Below, one piece after another: positions 14,732-21,664 of a stretch of DNA of 23,084 nucleotides. Every line of letters begins with the position of its first letter. Positions within the stretch are counted from its first letter, which is position 1. The notes under the pieces are model-generated. The model was not told the origin of the DNA, ran no database searches, and saw only the letters and a list, made by a program, of their open reading frames with translations. The stretch is from a virus, in IMG/VR virus record IMGVR_UViG_3300046001_001466, positions 1-23,084 of that record; one strand, written 5' to 3'. A program made the position numbers and the translations under genes.

Positions 14732-15685
14732 ATGGCAACTACAACGTCAATTACAACAAGTTATATCGGGGAAAATTCTGCTCGATACGTTTCTGCAGCA
14801 TTACTTTCTGCAAACAGTTTAGAAAATGGAGGATTAACTATCTTACCAAACATTAAGTACAAACAAGTAATCAATAAAATCGGTATTGATGCAATCTTGA
14901 AAGATGCTACTTGTGATTTTACTGCAACATCTACAGTTACTTTAACTGAAAGAGTTCTTACAGTAGAGGATTTTCAAGTTAACTTACAATTGTGTAAGAA
15001 AGATTATCATAATACATGGATGGGATTACAACAAGGTTTCTCTGCTCATGATACTTTGCCTAAATCTTTTTCTGATTACCTTATTGCATTAGTTGCTGAT
15101 AAAGTTGCTGCTACTGTAGAGACTAACATTTGGTCAGGTGCTACTGCTACTTCTGGTGCTTTTGATGGTTTTGAAGTTCTTTTAGCTGCTGATGCTGCTC
15201 TTCCTACTGCTAACGAAGTTGCTGGTGCTGCTGTATCTTCTGCAACTATCATTGTTGAATTAGGTAAAATTGTTGATGCTATTCCTGCTGCTGTTTACGG
15301 TAACGAAGGATTAAGAATCTATGCTTCACGTGCAATTGTTAAGGCTTATATTCGTGCATTAGGTGGATTCGGAACAAGTGGATTAGGTGGAAATGGTGTT
15401 AACGCACAAGGTACACAATGGTACACAGATGGTTCTTTATCATTTGACGGGATTCCAATCTTCATGGCGTCAGGAATGACTTCTACAGTTGCTATTTGTA
15501 CATATCCTGAAAACTTATATTTCGGTTGTTCAATCTTATCTGACTTGAATGAAGTAAAAGTAATCGATATGAGCGAAATGGATGGTTCTCAAAACGTACG
15601 TGTTATAATGCGTATGGGTATGGGTATTCAATATGCTAACGTTTCAGATATCGTTACTTACGGAATCACCAACGCAGCTAACTAA
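14732..15685 (+). CDS. Major capsid protein (HK97-type fold likely)
   Basis: The protein has 317 residues and is Ala/Gly/Thr-rich with few charged residues. The N-terminal part (SARYVSAALLSANSLENGGLTILPNIKYK) is followed by a strand-rich region (LTERVLTVEDFQVNLQLCKKDYHNTW), a central helix (FSDYLIALVADKVAATVETNIWSG) and a long domain ending in FDGIPIFMASGM, NLYFGCSILSD and VRVIMRMGMGIQYANVSDIVTYG. The helix that tests and binds, then the GIP-x-F and final beta elements, are typical of HK97-fold capsid proteins of this group. It follows scaffold- and decoration-like genes and ends in a strong terminator, as expected for the most abundant virion protein. Confidence 0.8.
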   Translation: MATTTSITTSYIGENSARYVSAALLSANSLENGGLTILPNIKYKQVINKIGIDAILKDATCDFTATSTVTLTERVLTVEDFQVNLQLCKKDYHNTWMGLQQGFSAHDTLPKSFSDYLIALVADKVAATVETNIWSGATATSGAFDGFEVLLAADAALPTANEVAGAAVSSATIIVELGKIVDAIPAAVYGNEGLRIYASRAIVKAYIRALGGFGTSGLGGNGVNAQGTQWYTDGSLSFDGIPIFMASGMTSTVAICTYPENLYFGCSILSDLNEVKVIDMSEMDGSQNVRVIMRMGMGIQYANVSDIVTYGITNAAN

Positions 15686-15704
15686 TAATTAATTATTAAC
15701 TAAG

Positions 15705-15737
15705 AAGGGGTGGTGCAATATACACCATCCCTTTTTT
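15705..15737 (+). terminator. Intrinsic terminator after the capsid gene
   Basis: AAGGGGTGGTG (15705-15715) pairs with CACCATCCCTT (15723-15733) over 11 bp with one G-U pair and a 7-base loop. T bases run through 15732-15737. It lies 20 bases after the capsid stop and before the tail tube gene. Confidence 0.9.
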
Positions 15738-15750
15738 AATACATATAAAA

Positions 15751-16293
15751 ATGGCTTGTGAAATAACACTAGGGCGTATAGAGCCTTGTAAAGACAGTAT
15801 TGGTGGATTAGATGCAATTTACTTCGTTAACGAAGGAGATACGACTGGATACACTTATGATGCTACAAATACTGATTCAATTGAAACTGTAACGGGAACA
15901 CCTGTTGCTTTTAAATACGATTTGAAAGGGAGTGCTAATACTTTCGTTCAAACTGTAAACTCTTCAAGAGATAACGGTACTACTTTCTTTGACCAAAAAT
16001 TATCTATTACATTAAAGAAACTTTCTGTATCTGACCACAAACAACTTAAATTGTTGATTTACGGAAGACCAAACGTTATCGTTAAAGATAACAACGGTAA
16101 TTTCTTCTTAGCAGGAAAAGACTTTGGAATGGATGTAACCGGTGGAACTATCGTAACTGGTGGTGCAATGGGAGATTTGAGTGGCTACACTTTAGAATTA
16201 ACGGGAATGGAAAAAGTACCTGCTAACTTCTTTGAAGCAACTACTGAAGCGTTACTTATTACTTCAGGGTATACAATCACTGCAGGAGTATAA
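15751..16293 (+). CDS. Major tail tube protein
   Basis: The protein has 180 residues and starts MACEITLGRIEPCKDSIGG, then LDAIYFVNEGD. Beta strands dominate (FDQKLSITLKKLS, GNFFLAGKDFGMDVTGG, GYTLELTGMEKVPANFF). I associate the CEITLGR-x-EPCKD start and the GYTL-x-L-x-GxE-x2-PA end with major tail proteins of Bacteroidota siphophages. The final EKVPANFF block matches the tube-protein rule of a beta hairpin near the C-terminus. It would polymerise around the tape measure. It lies between two intrinsic terminators and far (about 10.5 kb) from the chaperone genes, which is unusual. Confidence 0.8.
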   Translation: MACEITLGRIEPCKDSIGGLDAIYFVNEGDTTGYTYDATNTDSIETVTGTPVAFKYDLKGSANTFVQTVNSSRDNGTTFFDQKLSITLKKLSVSDHKQLKLLIYGRPNVIVKDNNGNFFLAGKDFGMDVTGGTIVTGGAMGDLSGYTLELTGMEKVPANFFEATTEALLITSGYTITAGV

Positions 16294-16313
16294 TTATTAT
16301 TTTCTAGAAACAG

Positions 16314-16344
16314 AAACCCTCGCTGAATTAGTGGGGGTTTTTTT
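16314..16344 (+). terminator. Intrinsic terminator after the tail tube gene
   Basis: AAACCCTCGCT (16314-16324) pairs with AGTGGGGGTTT (16330-16340) over 11 bp, with G-U pairs and a 5-base loop (GAATT), followed by T bases to 16344. It starts 21 bases after the tail tube stop. A downstream TTG (16343-16345) and TAACTTTT (16362-16369) might form a weak promoter for the portal unit. Confidence 0.9.
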
Positions 16345-16385
16345 GTTTTTAAAACAGTTTTTAACTTTTCTTGTTATTATAGTAT

Positions 16386-16715
16386 ATGATTATCTTAAAA
16401 GAATTAGCGACAAGTCAAACGTTTAAAGTTATTCCAAGAACATTGGCAGCAACATCTATGACTTTTACGCATGAAGAAACTGGAATAGTTACAACTTATG
16501 CAATTACACCAACTATTGATAGATACTATTTATCTATTTCAAAGATTCTTGTTTTAAAAGATAATCATTTTTACACGCTAAATATTTTGGATGGTACTAC
16601 TGTAGTTTATACAGATAAGGTATTCGTTACAAATCAAACAATAGCAACTTATTCAATTAACAACGGAGAATATGTACAATCTTCTTCAAATAATGACTAT
16701 GTAGTTTATGAGTGA
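16386..16715 (+). CDS. Small beta-rich structural protein
   Basis: The protein has 109 residues and is almost all beta: MIILKELATSQTFKVIPR, SMTFTHEETGIVTTYAI, YYLSISKILVLKDNHFYTLNILDG, VVYTDKVFVTNQTI, and an end NNDYVVYE. The repeated strand pattern suggests a fibronectin- or Ig-like sandwich. It overlaps the portal gene by eight bases. I have an impression of similar proteins just before portal genes in Bacteroidota phages, so it may be a minor head or head-tail interface protein. No firm function. Confidence 0.65.
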   Translation: MIILKELATSQTFKVIPRTLAATSMTFTHEETGIVTTYAITPTIDRYYLSISKILVLKDNHFYTLNILDGTTVVYTDKVFVTNQTIATYSINNGEYVQSSSNNDYVVYE

Positions 16716-18453
16716 AACATCAAATAGTTTTGTACTAGAATTATCTAGTTACACACAGCCTTCAATTATAGAAGATTCACGTAATGCGTGGGTTGAATAT
16801 GGTGAAGATAATAATTACTATTCTTGGTTAATTGACCGTTATAGAAATTCGCCTACTAACAATGCTGTAATCAACAATATGTCAAAGTTGATATACGGCA
16901 AAGGGTTAAACGCAAAAGACGCTAATAGAAAGCCTAACGAATACGCTCAAATGAAGATGTTATTCGGTAAAACTTGTTTACGATCCGTTATTCTAGATTT
17001 GAAACTAATGGGTTCAGGTGCTTTTCAATGTATTAAATCAAAAGGTTTAATATCTAAAGTTGAACATTTACCAATGAATCTATTAAGACCTGCTAAATGC
17101 AATGACAAAGGTATTGTAGAGGGCTATTGGTATTCTGATAATTGGGATGACATTAAAAAGTTTGTTCCTGTATTTATTCCATGTTTAGGCACTACAACAG
17201 AAGATATTGAAGTTTTAGTATTTGGTAACTATTCGGTAGGTAGAAAATATTTTAGTGCCGTAGATTACGAAGGTGCTTTAGACTATTGTGTACTTGAAGA
17301 AAGAATAGCTGAATATCTAATTAACGAAGTTGAAAACGGATTTTCAGGAACTAAAGTCGTAAACTTTAACAATGGTGTACCTGGAGAAGAACAACAAAGA
17401 CTTCAATCTAGTAAAGTATTAAACAAATTAACGGGTTCAAGAGGTCAAAAAGTAATCGTTTCTTTTAATAATAACGAAACACAAAAGACTACAGTTGACG
17501 ATATACCATTAAACGATGCACCACAACACTACGAATACTTATCTACAGAAGCTAGAAACAAGATTTTAGTAGGTCATAATATTACTTCTCCTATGTTAGT
17601 AGGTGTTACTTTGGATGGTAGTGGTTTTTCTAGTTCAGCAGATGAAATTGAAGTTGCAGCAATCTATTTTTATAATACTATTGTAAATCACTTTCAAGAA
17701 CTAGTTACAGATGCTTGTGATACTATTTTAGCAATTAACGGTATTGCTTTAGATTTATTCTTTGAGCGTAAATCTTTAACTACAGATTCAAATGTTGTAG
17801 CACAAGCACAAGAAACTACTACGCTTTCTTTAAGTTCTGCTATTGACAAATTAAACTTAGATAACTTTGGAGAAAATGCTCCTGAAAATTGGTTATTAAT
17901 TGATGAGTTTGAAGTTGATTACGATACTGACGATTCAGAAAATGCATTATTAAGCGAAAAACCAAAAGAAGAAACTTTACTATCTAAGATTTGGAACTTT
18001 ATTTCTTCAGGAGATGCAAGACCAAATATAACAAGTAAGCAAGATGAAAATATTGATGGTATAAAATTCGTTACACGTTATAAATATGCAGGAGAAACAA
18101 GTGAAGATTCTCGTGCTTTTTGTAAAAATATGATGAAAGCTAATAAGATATATCGTAAAGAAGATATTATAAATATGGGAAGTCAAGTTGTTAACGAAGG
18201 ATGGGGACCTGAAGGGACTGATTTATATTCTGTTTGGTTTTTTAAAGGCGGTGGAGCGTGTCATCATAGATGGAATAAGCAAGTTTATGCTGTTCTTTCT
18301 GGTACTGCTTTAAATTTGCCTAATCAAAAACAAATATCACAAGCAAAGGCTAAGAAATACGGTTATGAAATTAAAAACGAAAGTTTAGTATCTACAAGAC
18401 CAATTGATATGCCTTACAACGGTTTTTTACCAACTAATAAAAGATTTAACTAA
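16708..18453 (+). CDS. Portal protein with C-terminal Cys/His domain
   Basis: The protein has 581 residues. Residues 1-400 look like a portal: Tyr/Trp-rich start (WVEYGEDNNYYSWLIDRYRNSPTN at 28-51, a frequent portal opening), LIYGKGL, LDLKLMGSGAF, and the helix-rich crown with GHNITSPMLVGV (289-300) before GSGFSSSADEIE (304-315), a typical portal segment. Residues 450-527 form a further domain: FVTRYKYAGETSEDSRAFCKNM, EDIINMG, NEGWGPEGTDLYSVWFFKGGGACHH and RW. C472, C518, H519 and H520 could bind a metal. SRAFC and the GP...C-HH-x-W pattern recall the conserved part of Mu gpF/SPP1 gp7-like minor head proteins. Portal fused to such a domain is inference. It starts eight bases inside the preceding gene. 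Confidence 0.85.
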   Translation: MSETSNSFVLELSSYTQPSIIEDSRNAWVEYGEDNNYYSWLIDRYRNSPTNNAVINNMSKLIYGKGLNAKDANRKPNEYAQMKMLFGKTCLRSVILDLKLMGSGAFQCIKSKGLISKVEHLPMNLLRPAKCNDKGIVEGYWYSDNWDDIKKFVPVFIPCLGTTTEDIEVLVFGNYSVGRKYFSAVDYEGALDYCVLEERIAEYLINEVENGFSGTKVVNFNNGVPGEEQQRLQSSKVLNKLTGSRGQKVIVSFNNNETQKTTVDDIPLNDAPQHYEYLSTEARNKILVGHNITSPMLVGVTLDGSGFSSSADEIEVAAIYFYNTIVNHFQELVTDACDTILAINGIALDLFFERKSLTTDSNVVAQAQETTTLSLSSAIDKLNLDNFGENAPENWLLIDEFEVDYDTDDSENALLSEKPKEETLLSKIWNFISSGDARPNITSKQDENIDGIKFVTRYKYAGETSEDSRAFCKNMMKANKIYRKEDIINMGSQVVNEGWGPEGTDLYSVWFFKGGGACHHRWNKQVYAVLSGTALNLPNQKQISQAKAKKYGYEIKNESLVSTRPIDMPYNGFLPTNKRFN

Positions 18454-18953
18454 TGGCACAATCACTATTTGTCACTACTACTGACATTGCAAAATTCACT
18501 TCTTTGAATGGTAATTTAGATCCCGACAAGTTCACTGATAAAATGAAGGTTGCACAAGATATTCATATTCAAAATATCTTAGGTACAAAGCTATTTAATA
18601 AGATAAACGATGGAATAGTAGCAGGAACTTTAGTAAGTCCTTATACTACTCTATTAACGTCTTATATCAAGCCTATGGTTATTCATTACACAATGGTTGA
18701 ATATTTGCCATTCGCTAGTTATACATTTGGTAATAAAGGAGTGTTTAAGCATGGTAGCGAAAACGGTGAAAACATATCTAAAGAAGAAATGGATTCATTA
18801 ATTGAGAAAGAACGAAGTTTAGCACAGCATTATAACGAAAGATTCGTAGATTACATTTGCTTTAATTCAAATTTATATCCTGAATATAACGCAAACTCTA
18901 ACGGTGATATGTTTCCTGACAAAGACGTTAATCTTTCAGGGTGGTTTCTGTAG
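18453..18953 (+). CDS. Head-tail connector-like protein
   Basis: The protein has 166 residues, helical in pattern: TTTDIAKFTSLNGNLD, then DKMKVAQDIHIQNILGTKLFNKI and a hydrophobic helix YTTLLTSYIKPMVIHYTMVEYLPF. Later SLIEKERSLAQHYNERFVDYI is a helix before a Asn/Asp-rich end. Short all-helical proteins following the portal gene and starting with a TD-I-x2-F pattern are head-tail connectors or adaptors (gp6/gp15-like; DUF6712 is one such Bacteroidota family). The start overlaps the portal stop by one base. The C-terminus ends SGWFL. Assigned from helix pattern and position. Confidence 0.65.
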   Translation: MAQSLFVTTTDIAKFTSLNGNLDPDKFTDKMKVAQDIHIQNILGTKLFNKINDGIVAGTLVSPYTTLLTSYIKPMVIHYTMVEYLPFASYTFGNKGVFKHGSENGENISKEEMDSLIEKERSLAQHYNERFVDYICFNSNLYPEYNANSNGDMFPDKDVNLSGWFL

Positions 18954-18969
18954 ATTTAAAGCATAAAAT

Positions 18970-19086
18970 ATGAAGATAAAATATAAACAAAAGGCTTCTA
19001 ACGTTAAGAAATTAGAGCAGTACATAATCAAATTAAGTAAAGATGGCACAATACAAGATATCAGGGTTAACAGCATATCCAAATAG
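18970..19086 (+). CDS. Small basic protein (38 aa)
   Basis: ATG at 18970 opens 38 codons ending at TAG 19084-19086. The product is lysine-rich: MKIKYKQKASNVKKLEQYIIKLSKDG, then TIQDIRVNSISK. It overlaps the following fibre gene by 44 bases. It fills the 89-base interval after the connector gene; a chance open frame is not excluded. No family is recognised. Confidence 0.4.
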   Translation: MKIKYKQKASNVKKLEQYIIKLSKDGTIQDIRVNSISK

Positions 19087-20017
19087 TACATTCGGGGTTA
19101 ATGATAAGTTTGAAGTATCTTATCTTTCAGGAGGTGTTCACTATTCTAGGTACTTGACAGGAACGCAAATACTAGCAACTATTCCTAGTGGCATAACAAT
19201 AGGCACAACTGCAATTACTTCAGGAACAACAAAGCGTGTATTATTTCAAGACGGCTCGGTTGTTTCTCAAAGTGCTAATTTCGTATTCGATGCAGCTAAT
19301 CAGTTAGTAATCGGAGGGCATACGGGAGGGGCTAGGATTGACGTTAAAGCTGGGGGGGCTTTGAGTACTGATTTAGGATTGAGAGTTCGGGATAGTGCTG
19401 GTGGTGCAAATTTACTCAGCGTACAAGGAGATGGAGGTGTAGTAGTAAATGGTAGGATAGGATTGAATACGGCTGTTAATTCGATAATTGATTTCTACAT
19501 ATCAGCATCAACGGGTACATATTATGGGATATACGCTACGGGATCGTATGGTCAAGCCGCCTTCGCTGCGCCCGTCAACACATCTTCCACTCCCACGAAT
19601 TTTTACGCCCCTGGATGCGGTAATTCGGCAGCATATAAAGCAGAGAATACAGGTGGAACAGCAACAGTTACAGGTGTTAGACGTGGATTTGTTGCGGATA
19701 ATTTTAATAGTTCTGCCTACAACAACATTGCGTTTTCTGCTGACATAACGAATAGTGGTGGAGGTGAAGCATTAGCCTTTGATGTTGTGAATGGCAATTT
19801 TAAATTTGGAACAGGAACAGGTACAAAAATAGGAACAGGAACAACTCAAAAAATAGGTTTTTGGAACGCAACACCAATAGTACAACCTACAACGGCAGTT
19901 GCAGCTGCTACCTTAGCAAGTTTAGGAGGTACAACGATTACGGATACAGATACTTTCGACGGCTACACATTGAAACAAATCGTTAAAGCATTACGGAATG
20001 CTGGGTTACTAGCATAA
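19043..20017 (+). CDS. Tail fibre-like protein with compositional patch
   Basis: The protein has 324 residues, Gly/Thr/Ala-rich and beta in character. It starts MAQYKISGLTAYPNSTFGVNDKFEVSYL, an N-terminal pattern common in fibres of Bacteroidota phages. The middle (about 80-250) contains repeated short strands with SAGGANLLSVQGDGGVVVNGRIG and FDVVNGNFKFG. The end has a known type of fibre C-terminus: GTGTKIGTGTTQKIGFW, TPI-x-QPTTA and LKQIVKALRNAGLLA. It probably contacts the host surface. The segment 19551-19620 is 60 percent G+C, far above the rest of the window, which hints that this part was acquired from another source. Confidence 0.7.
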   Translation: MAQYKISGLTAYPNSTFGVNDKFEVSYLSGGVHYSRYLTGTQILATIPSGITIGTTAITSGTTKRVLFQDGSVVSQSANFVFDAANQLVIGGHTGGARIDVKAGGALSTDLGLRVRDSAGGANLLSVQGDGGVVVNGRIGLNTAVNSIIDFYISASTGTYYGIYATGSYGQAAFAAPVNTSSTPTNFYAPGCGNSAAYKAENTGGTATVTGVRRGFVADNFNSSAYNNIAFSADITNSGGGEALAFDVVNGNFKFGTGTGTKIGTGTTQKIGFWNATPIVQPTTAVAAATLASLGGTTITDTDTFDGYTLKQIVKALRNAGLLA

Positions 20018-20021
20018 TTAT

Positions 20022-20037
20022 TATATTTACACAAAAA
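20022..20037 (+). promoter_or_regulatory. Possible promoter -7 box before the gene at 20046
   Basis: TATATTTACACAAAAA follows the fibre gene stop. It shares 14 of 15 bases with the box at the right edge of the window. No TTG lies at the usual distance (only CTG at 20001-20003), so this is a weak call. It would give the small downstream gene a very short leader. Confidence 0.3.
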
Positions 20038-20045
20038 AAAACAAA

Positions 20046-20360
20046 ATGGGGTTAATTATCAAATCAACAGAAGCAAAGAAAATTCAAAGTCAAGGGTACG
20101 ATGGACAAATTACAGAAATTGAAAGTGTTTATGCACGTTTAGAATTTGCTTGTAGACCGAATGGAACAACTATTGAGAGTGCATTTCCTTACATCTTTTT
20201 GAGTAAGGCAGCTTTTAAATTGAACGCTCCAACTATTCCAACTGACATTCCAACAAGTGCAAGTGGTGAAGTCTTAGAGCAATCTATGTTAACAGCTCAC
20301 GAAGTTGCAAGTGCTATGCTAGTCAAAGAAGGTTATGAAGTTATTATAGATTTGGTTTAA
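20046..20360 (+). CDS. Small fibre-associated hypothetical protein
   Basis: The protein has 104 residues: MGLIIKSTEAKKIQSQGYDG, a beta segment VYARLEFACRPNG, a middle AFPYIFLSKAAFKLNAP and a helix LTAHEVASAMLVKEGYEVIIDL. It is soluble, with no signal peptide. It follows the fibre gene by 28 bases and its leader contains a promoter-like TATATTTA. It may be a fibre chaperone or minor virion protein; context is the only support. Confidence 0.6.
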   Translation: MGLIIKSTEAKKIQSQGYDGQITEIESVYARLEFACRPNGTTIESAFPYIFLSKAAFKLNAPTIPTDIPTSASGEVLEQSMLTAHEVASAMLVKEGYEVIIDLV

Positions 20361-20390
20361 TAACCGAATAACCTAAACAAGAAACCACAA

Positions 20391-20639
20391 ATGACACCCG
20401 AAAAAATACTAGATTTAGGCGTAAAAATAGGCGTAGTTCCATTTATGTTCTATATTATAATGCTTACTCGTTCAGACGTTAAAGAGCTTCAAACGGCTTT
20501 AAAAGACTGTTATTTACAGATGAATAACTTGAGTGAAAATCCTAGAGATGAGCAACAAAAAGACACGTTTAGAATAGTTGCAATTTTACCATCTAATCCA
20601 ATTGAATATGATAAGCGTTATCAAAGAACTACTTTGTGA
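20391..20639 (+). CDS. Small membrane protein, holin-like
   Basis: The protein has 82 residues. One hydrophobic segment (about 9-26, VGVKIGVVPFMFYIIML type) is followed by a charged amphipathic helix (RSDVKELQTALKDCYLQM) and a polar tail. One N-terminal membrane helix followed by a coiled helix is like BhlA/UviB-type holin-related proteins. It heads a lysis cluster, overlapping by 32 bases with the next membrane protein gene. It may be a holin, antiholin or holin partner; this cannot be settled from sequence. Confidence 0.55.
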   Translation: MTPEKILDLGVKIGVVPFMFYIIMLTRSDVKELQTALKDCYLQMNNLSENPRDEQQKDTFRIVAILPSNPIEYDKRYQRTTL

Positions 20640-20829
20640 TACTTTAAAGAAAGAGGGTAAATGGAGTAGAACAAGTTTAACAATGTTTACGGCTTGGTTC
20701 TTTGCGTTATCATTCGCTTGGTTTGATTTTATGGATAAAGGTCTTAGGTTTGATGTATGGGTAACGTTGGTAGGGGTGGCATTAGGTAGTAAGATAACAG
20801 ATTCATTCAGTAAAAAATTAGAAAAATGA
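20608..20829 (+). CDS. Two-helix membrane protein, putative holin
   Basis: From ATG 20608 the protein has 73 residues; a TTG at 20578 would add ten. After a short N-terminal helix (VIKELLCDTLKKEGKWSRTSL), there are two hydrophobic segments: TMFTAWFFALSFAWFDFM (about 24-41) and VWVTLVGVALGS (about 50-61), then a basic end SKKLEK. Small size, two membrane helices and a charged C-terminus fit a class II holin. Its stop overlaps the next ATG (ATGA at 20826-20829). Likely to form membrane lesions that release the endolysin. Confidence 0.6.
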   Translation: MISVIKELLCDTLKKEGKWSRTSLTMFTAWFFALSFAWFDFMDKGLRFDVWVTLVGVALGSKITDSFSKKLEK

Positions 20830-21272
20830 AAATAAACTTAACACAATTAGCGTCTTTAGTATTTGCTATTCTATTGTCTATCTATTTAATGTTTCTTATT
20901 TCGTGTTCTGCTAAATTTCATCAAAAGAAGTTTATTCAAAAAGGTGGCAAGATTGAACAAACAGAACGAACTGTAACAGTTACCGACACATTGAGAATAA
21001 ACGGCAAAGATTCAATTATCTACCGTCAAGTTAATGTTGATTGTCCAGAGTTAGTTGCTCCATTGACTAGATATGAAATTAGATATCAATATAAAACGAT
21101 TAGAGATACTTTAAGATTAATTAAGTATAATACGAAGTGGAAAACTAAACAAGCCGTTAAAACGCTTAGAAACGATAAAAAAAAGTCATTCGGTTATAAT
21201 TTAAGATTTATTGGAATAATTGCGTTTTTGTTGATTTTAATTGTACTTTTGCTTCGAACAAATAAAAATTAA
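20826..21272 (+). CDS. Putative unimolecular spanin (u-spanin)
   Basis: The protein has 148 residues. The N-terminus is a type II signal peptide (hydrophobic residues 8-26) with lipobox LISC and acceptor C27. The periplasmic part (28-120) is basic and strand-prone: KFIQKGGKIEQ, TVTVTDTLRING and YEIRYQYKTIRDTLRL. Residues 124-143 form a C-terminal membrane helix (FIGIIAFLLILIVLLL) followed by RTNKN. An outer-membrane lipid anchor plus an inner-membrane C-terminal helix in one chain is the hallmark of u-spanins such as T1 gp11, which fuse the two membranes in the last step of lysis. The beta-like middle matches u-spanins too. It sits beside the putative holin and close to the endolysin, so context agrees. 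No separate i-spanin/o-spanin pair is seen. Confidence 0.7.
   Translation: MKINLTQLASLVFAILLSIYLMFLISCSAKFHQKKFIQKGGKIEQTERTVTVTDTLRINGKDSIIYRQVNVDCPELVAPLTRYEIRYQYKTIRDTLRLIKYNTKWKTKQAVKTLRNDKKKSFGYNLRFIGIIAFLLILIVLLLRTNKN
21220..21251 (+). promoter_or_regulatory. Bacteroidota-type promoter inside the spanin gene end
   Basis: TTG at 21220-21222, 21 bases, then TACTTTTG at 21244-21251: a full match to TAnnTTTG with a normal spacer. It lies in the last codons of the spanin gene and 25 bases before ATG 21277. It would add transcription of the next gene and the endolysin, and it argues for the ATG at 21277 as the start. Confidence 0.55.
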
Positions 21273-21276
21273 GATT

Positions 21277-21663
21277 ATGAAAACAAATTATGTAATTGGA
21301 GAAACTTATTATTACAAAAGAGTTAAGTTAGAGTTGATAGATATTAGAATAACAGATGCTTACCCTCTTAGATGTTTTGATAAAGATGGTGATTGTTGGT
21401 GTTTTTTATTAGATGGTAAATATACTGTTAATCAAAATCCCTCCCTATCAACTTCACCTACTGAATTTATTGCGCCTAAAGAGAAGTGTGAAACAAAGAT
21501 TTATTTTGAACAAGATGTTGTTGATGAGATTAAAAAAGTATTCAGCAAAAAATTAAGCCAAATTGGAGATAAACAAATATATATAGATTATACACCAATT
21601 GATGTGACACAAGCAATAGCACTTCTAAAATCAGAAGGTTACACAATCACTAAACAATATTAA
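21277..21663 (+). CDS. Hypothetical protein in the lysis cluster
   Basis: From ATG 21277 the protein has 128 residues; a TTG at 21241 would lie inside the promoter and is rejected. The N-terminus is beta-rich (NYVIGETYYYKRVKLELIDI) with a Cys/Trp cluster RCFDKDGDCWCFLLDGKY, SH3-like in feel. The C-terminus is helical: EIKKVFSKKLSQIG, then IDVTQAIALLKSEGY. There is no signal peptide or membrane helix. It stands just before the endolysin, but nothing shows a lysis role. Confidence 0.65.
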   Translation: MKTNYVIGETYYYKRVKLELIDIRITDAYPLRCFDKDGDCWCFLLDGKYTVNQNPSLSTSPTEFIAPKEKCETKIYFEQDVVDEIKKVFSKKLSQIGDKQIYIDYTPIDVTQAIALLKSEGYTITKQY

Positions 21664-21664
21664 G

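Noticed and set aside
16232-16426. Plus-strand open frame of 64 codons across the tail tube terminator
   Set aside because: It reads through the hairpin and T-tract of a clear terminator and overlaps the ends of two real genes. Hydrophobicity comes from the T-tract.
19488-19748. Plus-strand open frame of 86 codons inside the fibre gene
   Set aside because: It lies wholly within the fibre frame, and its His/Gln/Leu-rich product looks like an off-frame reading of repetitive sequence.
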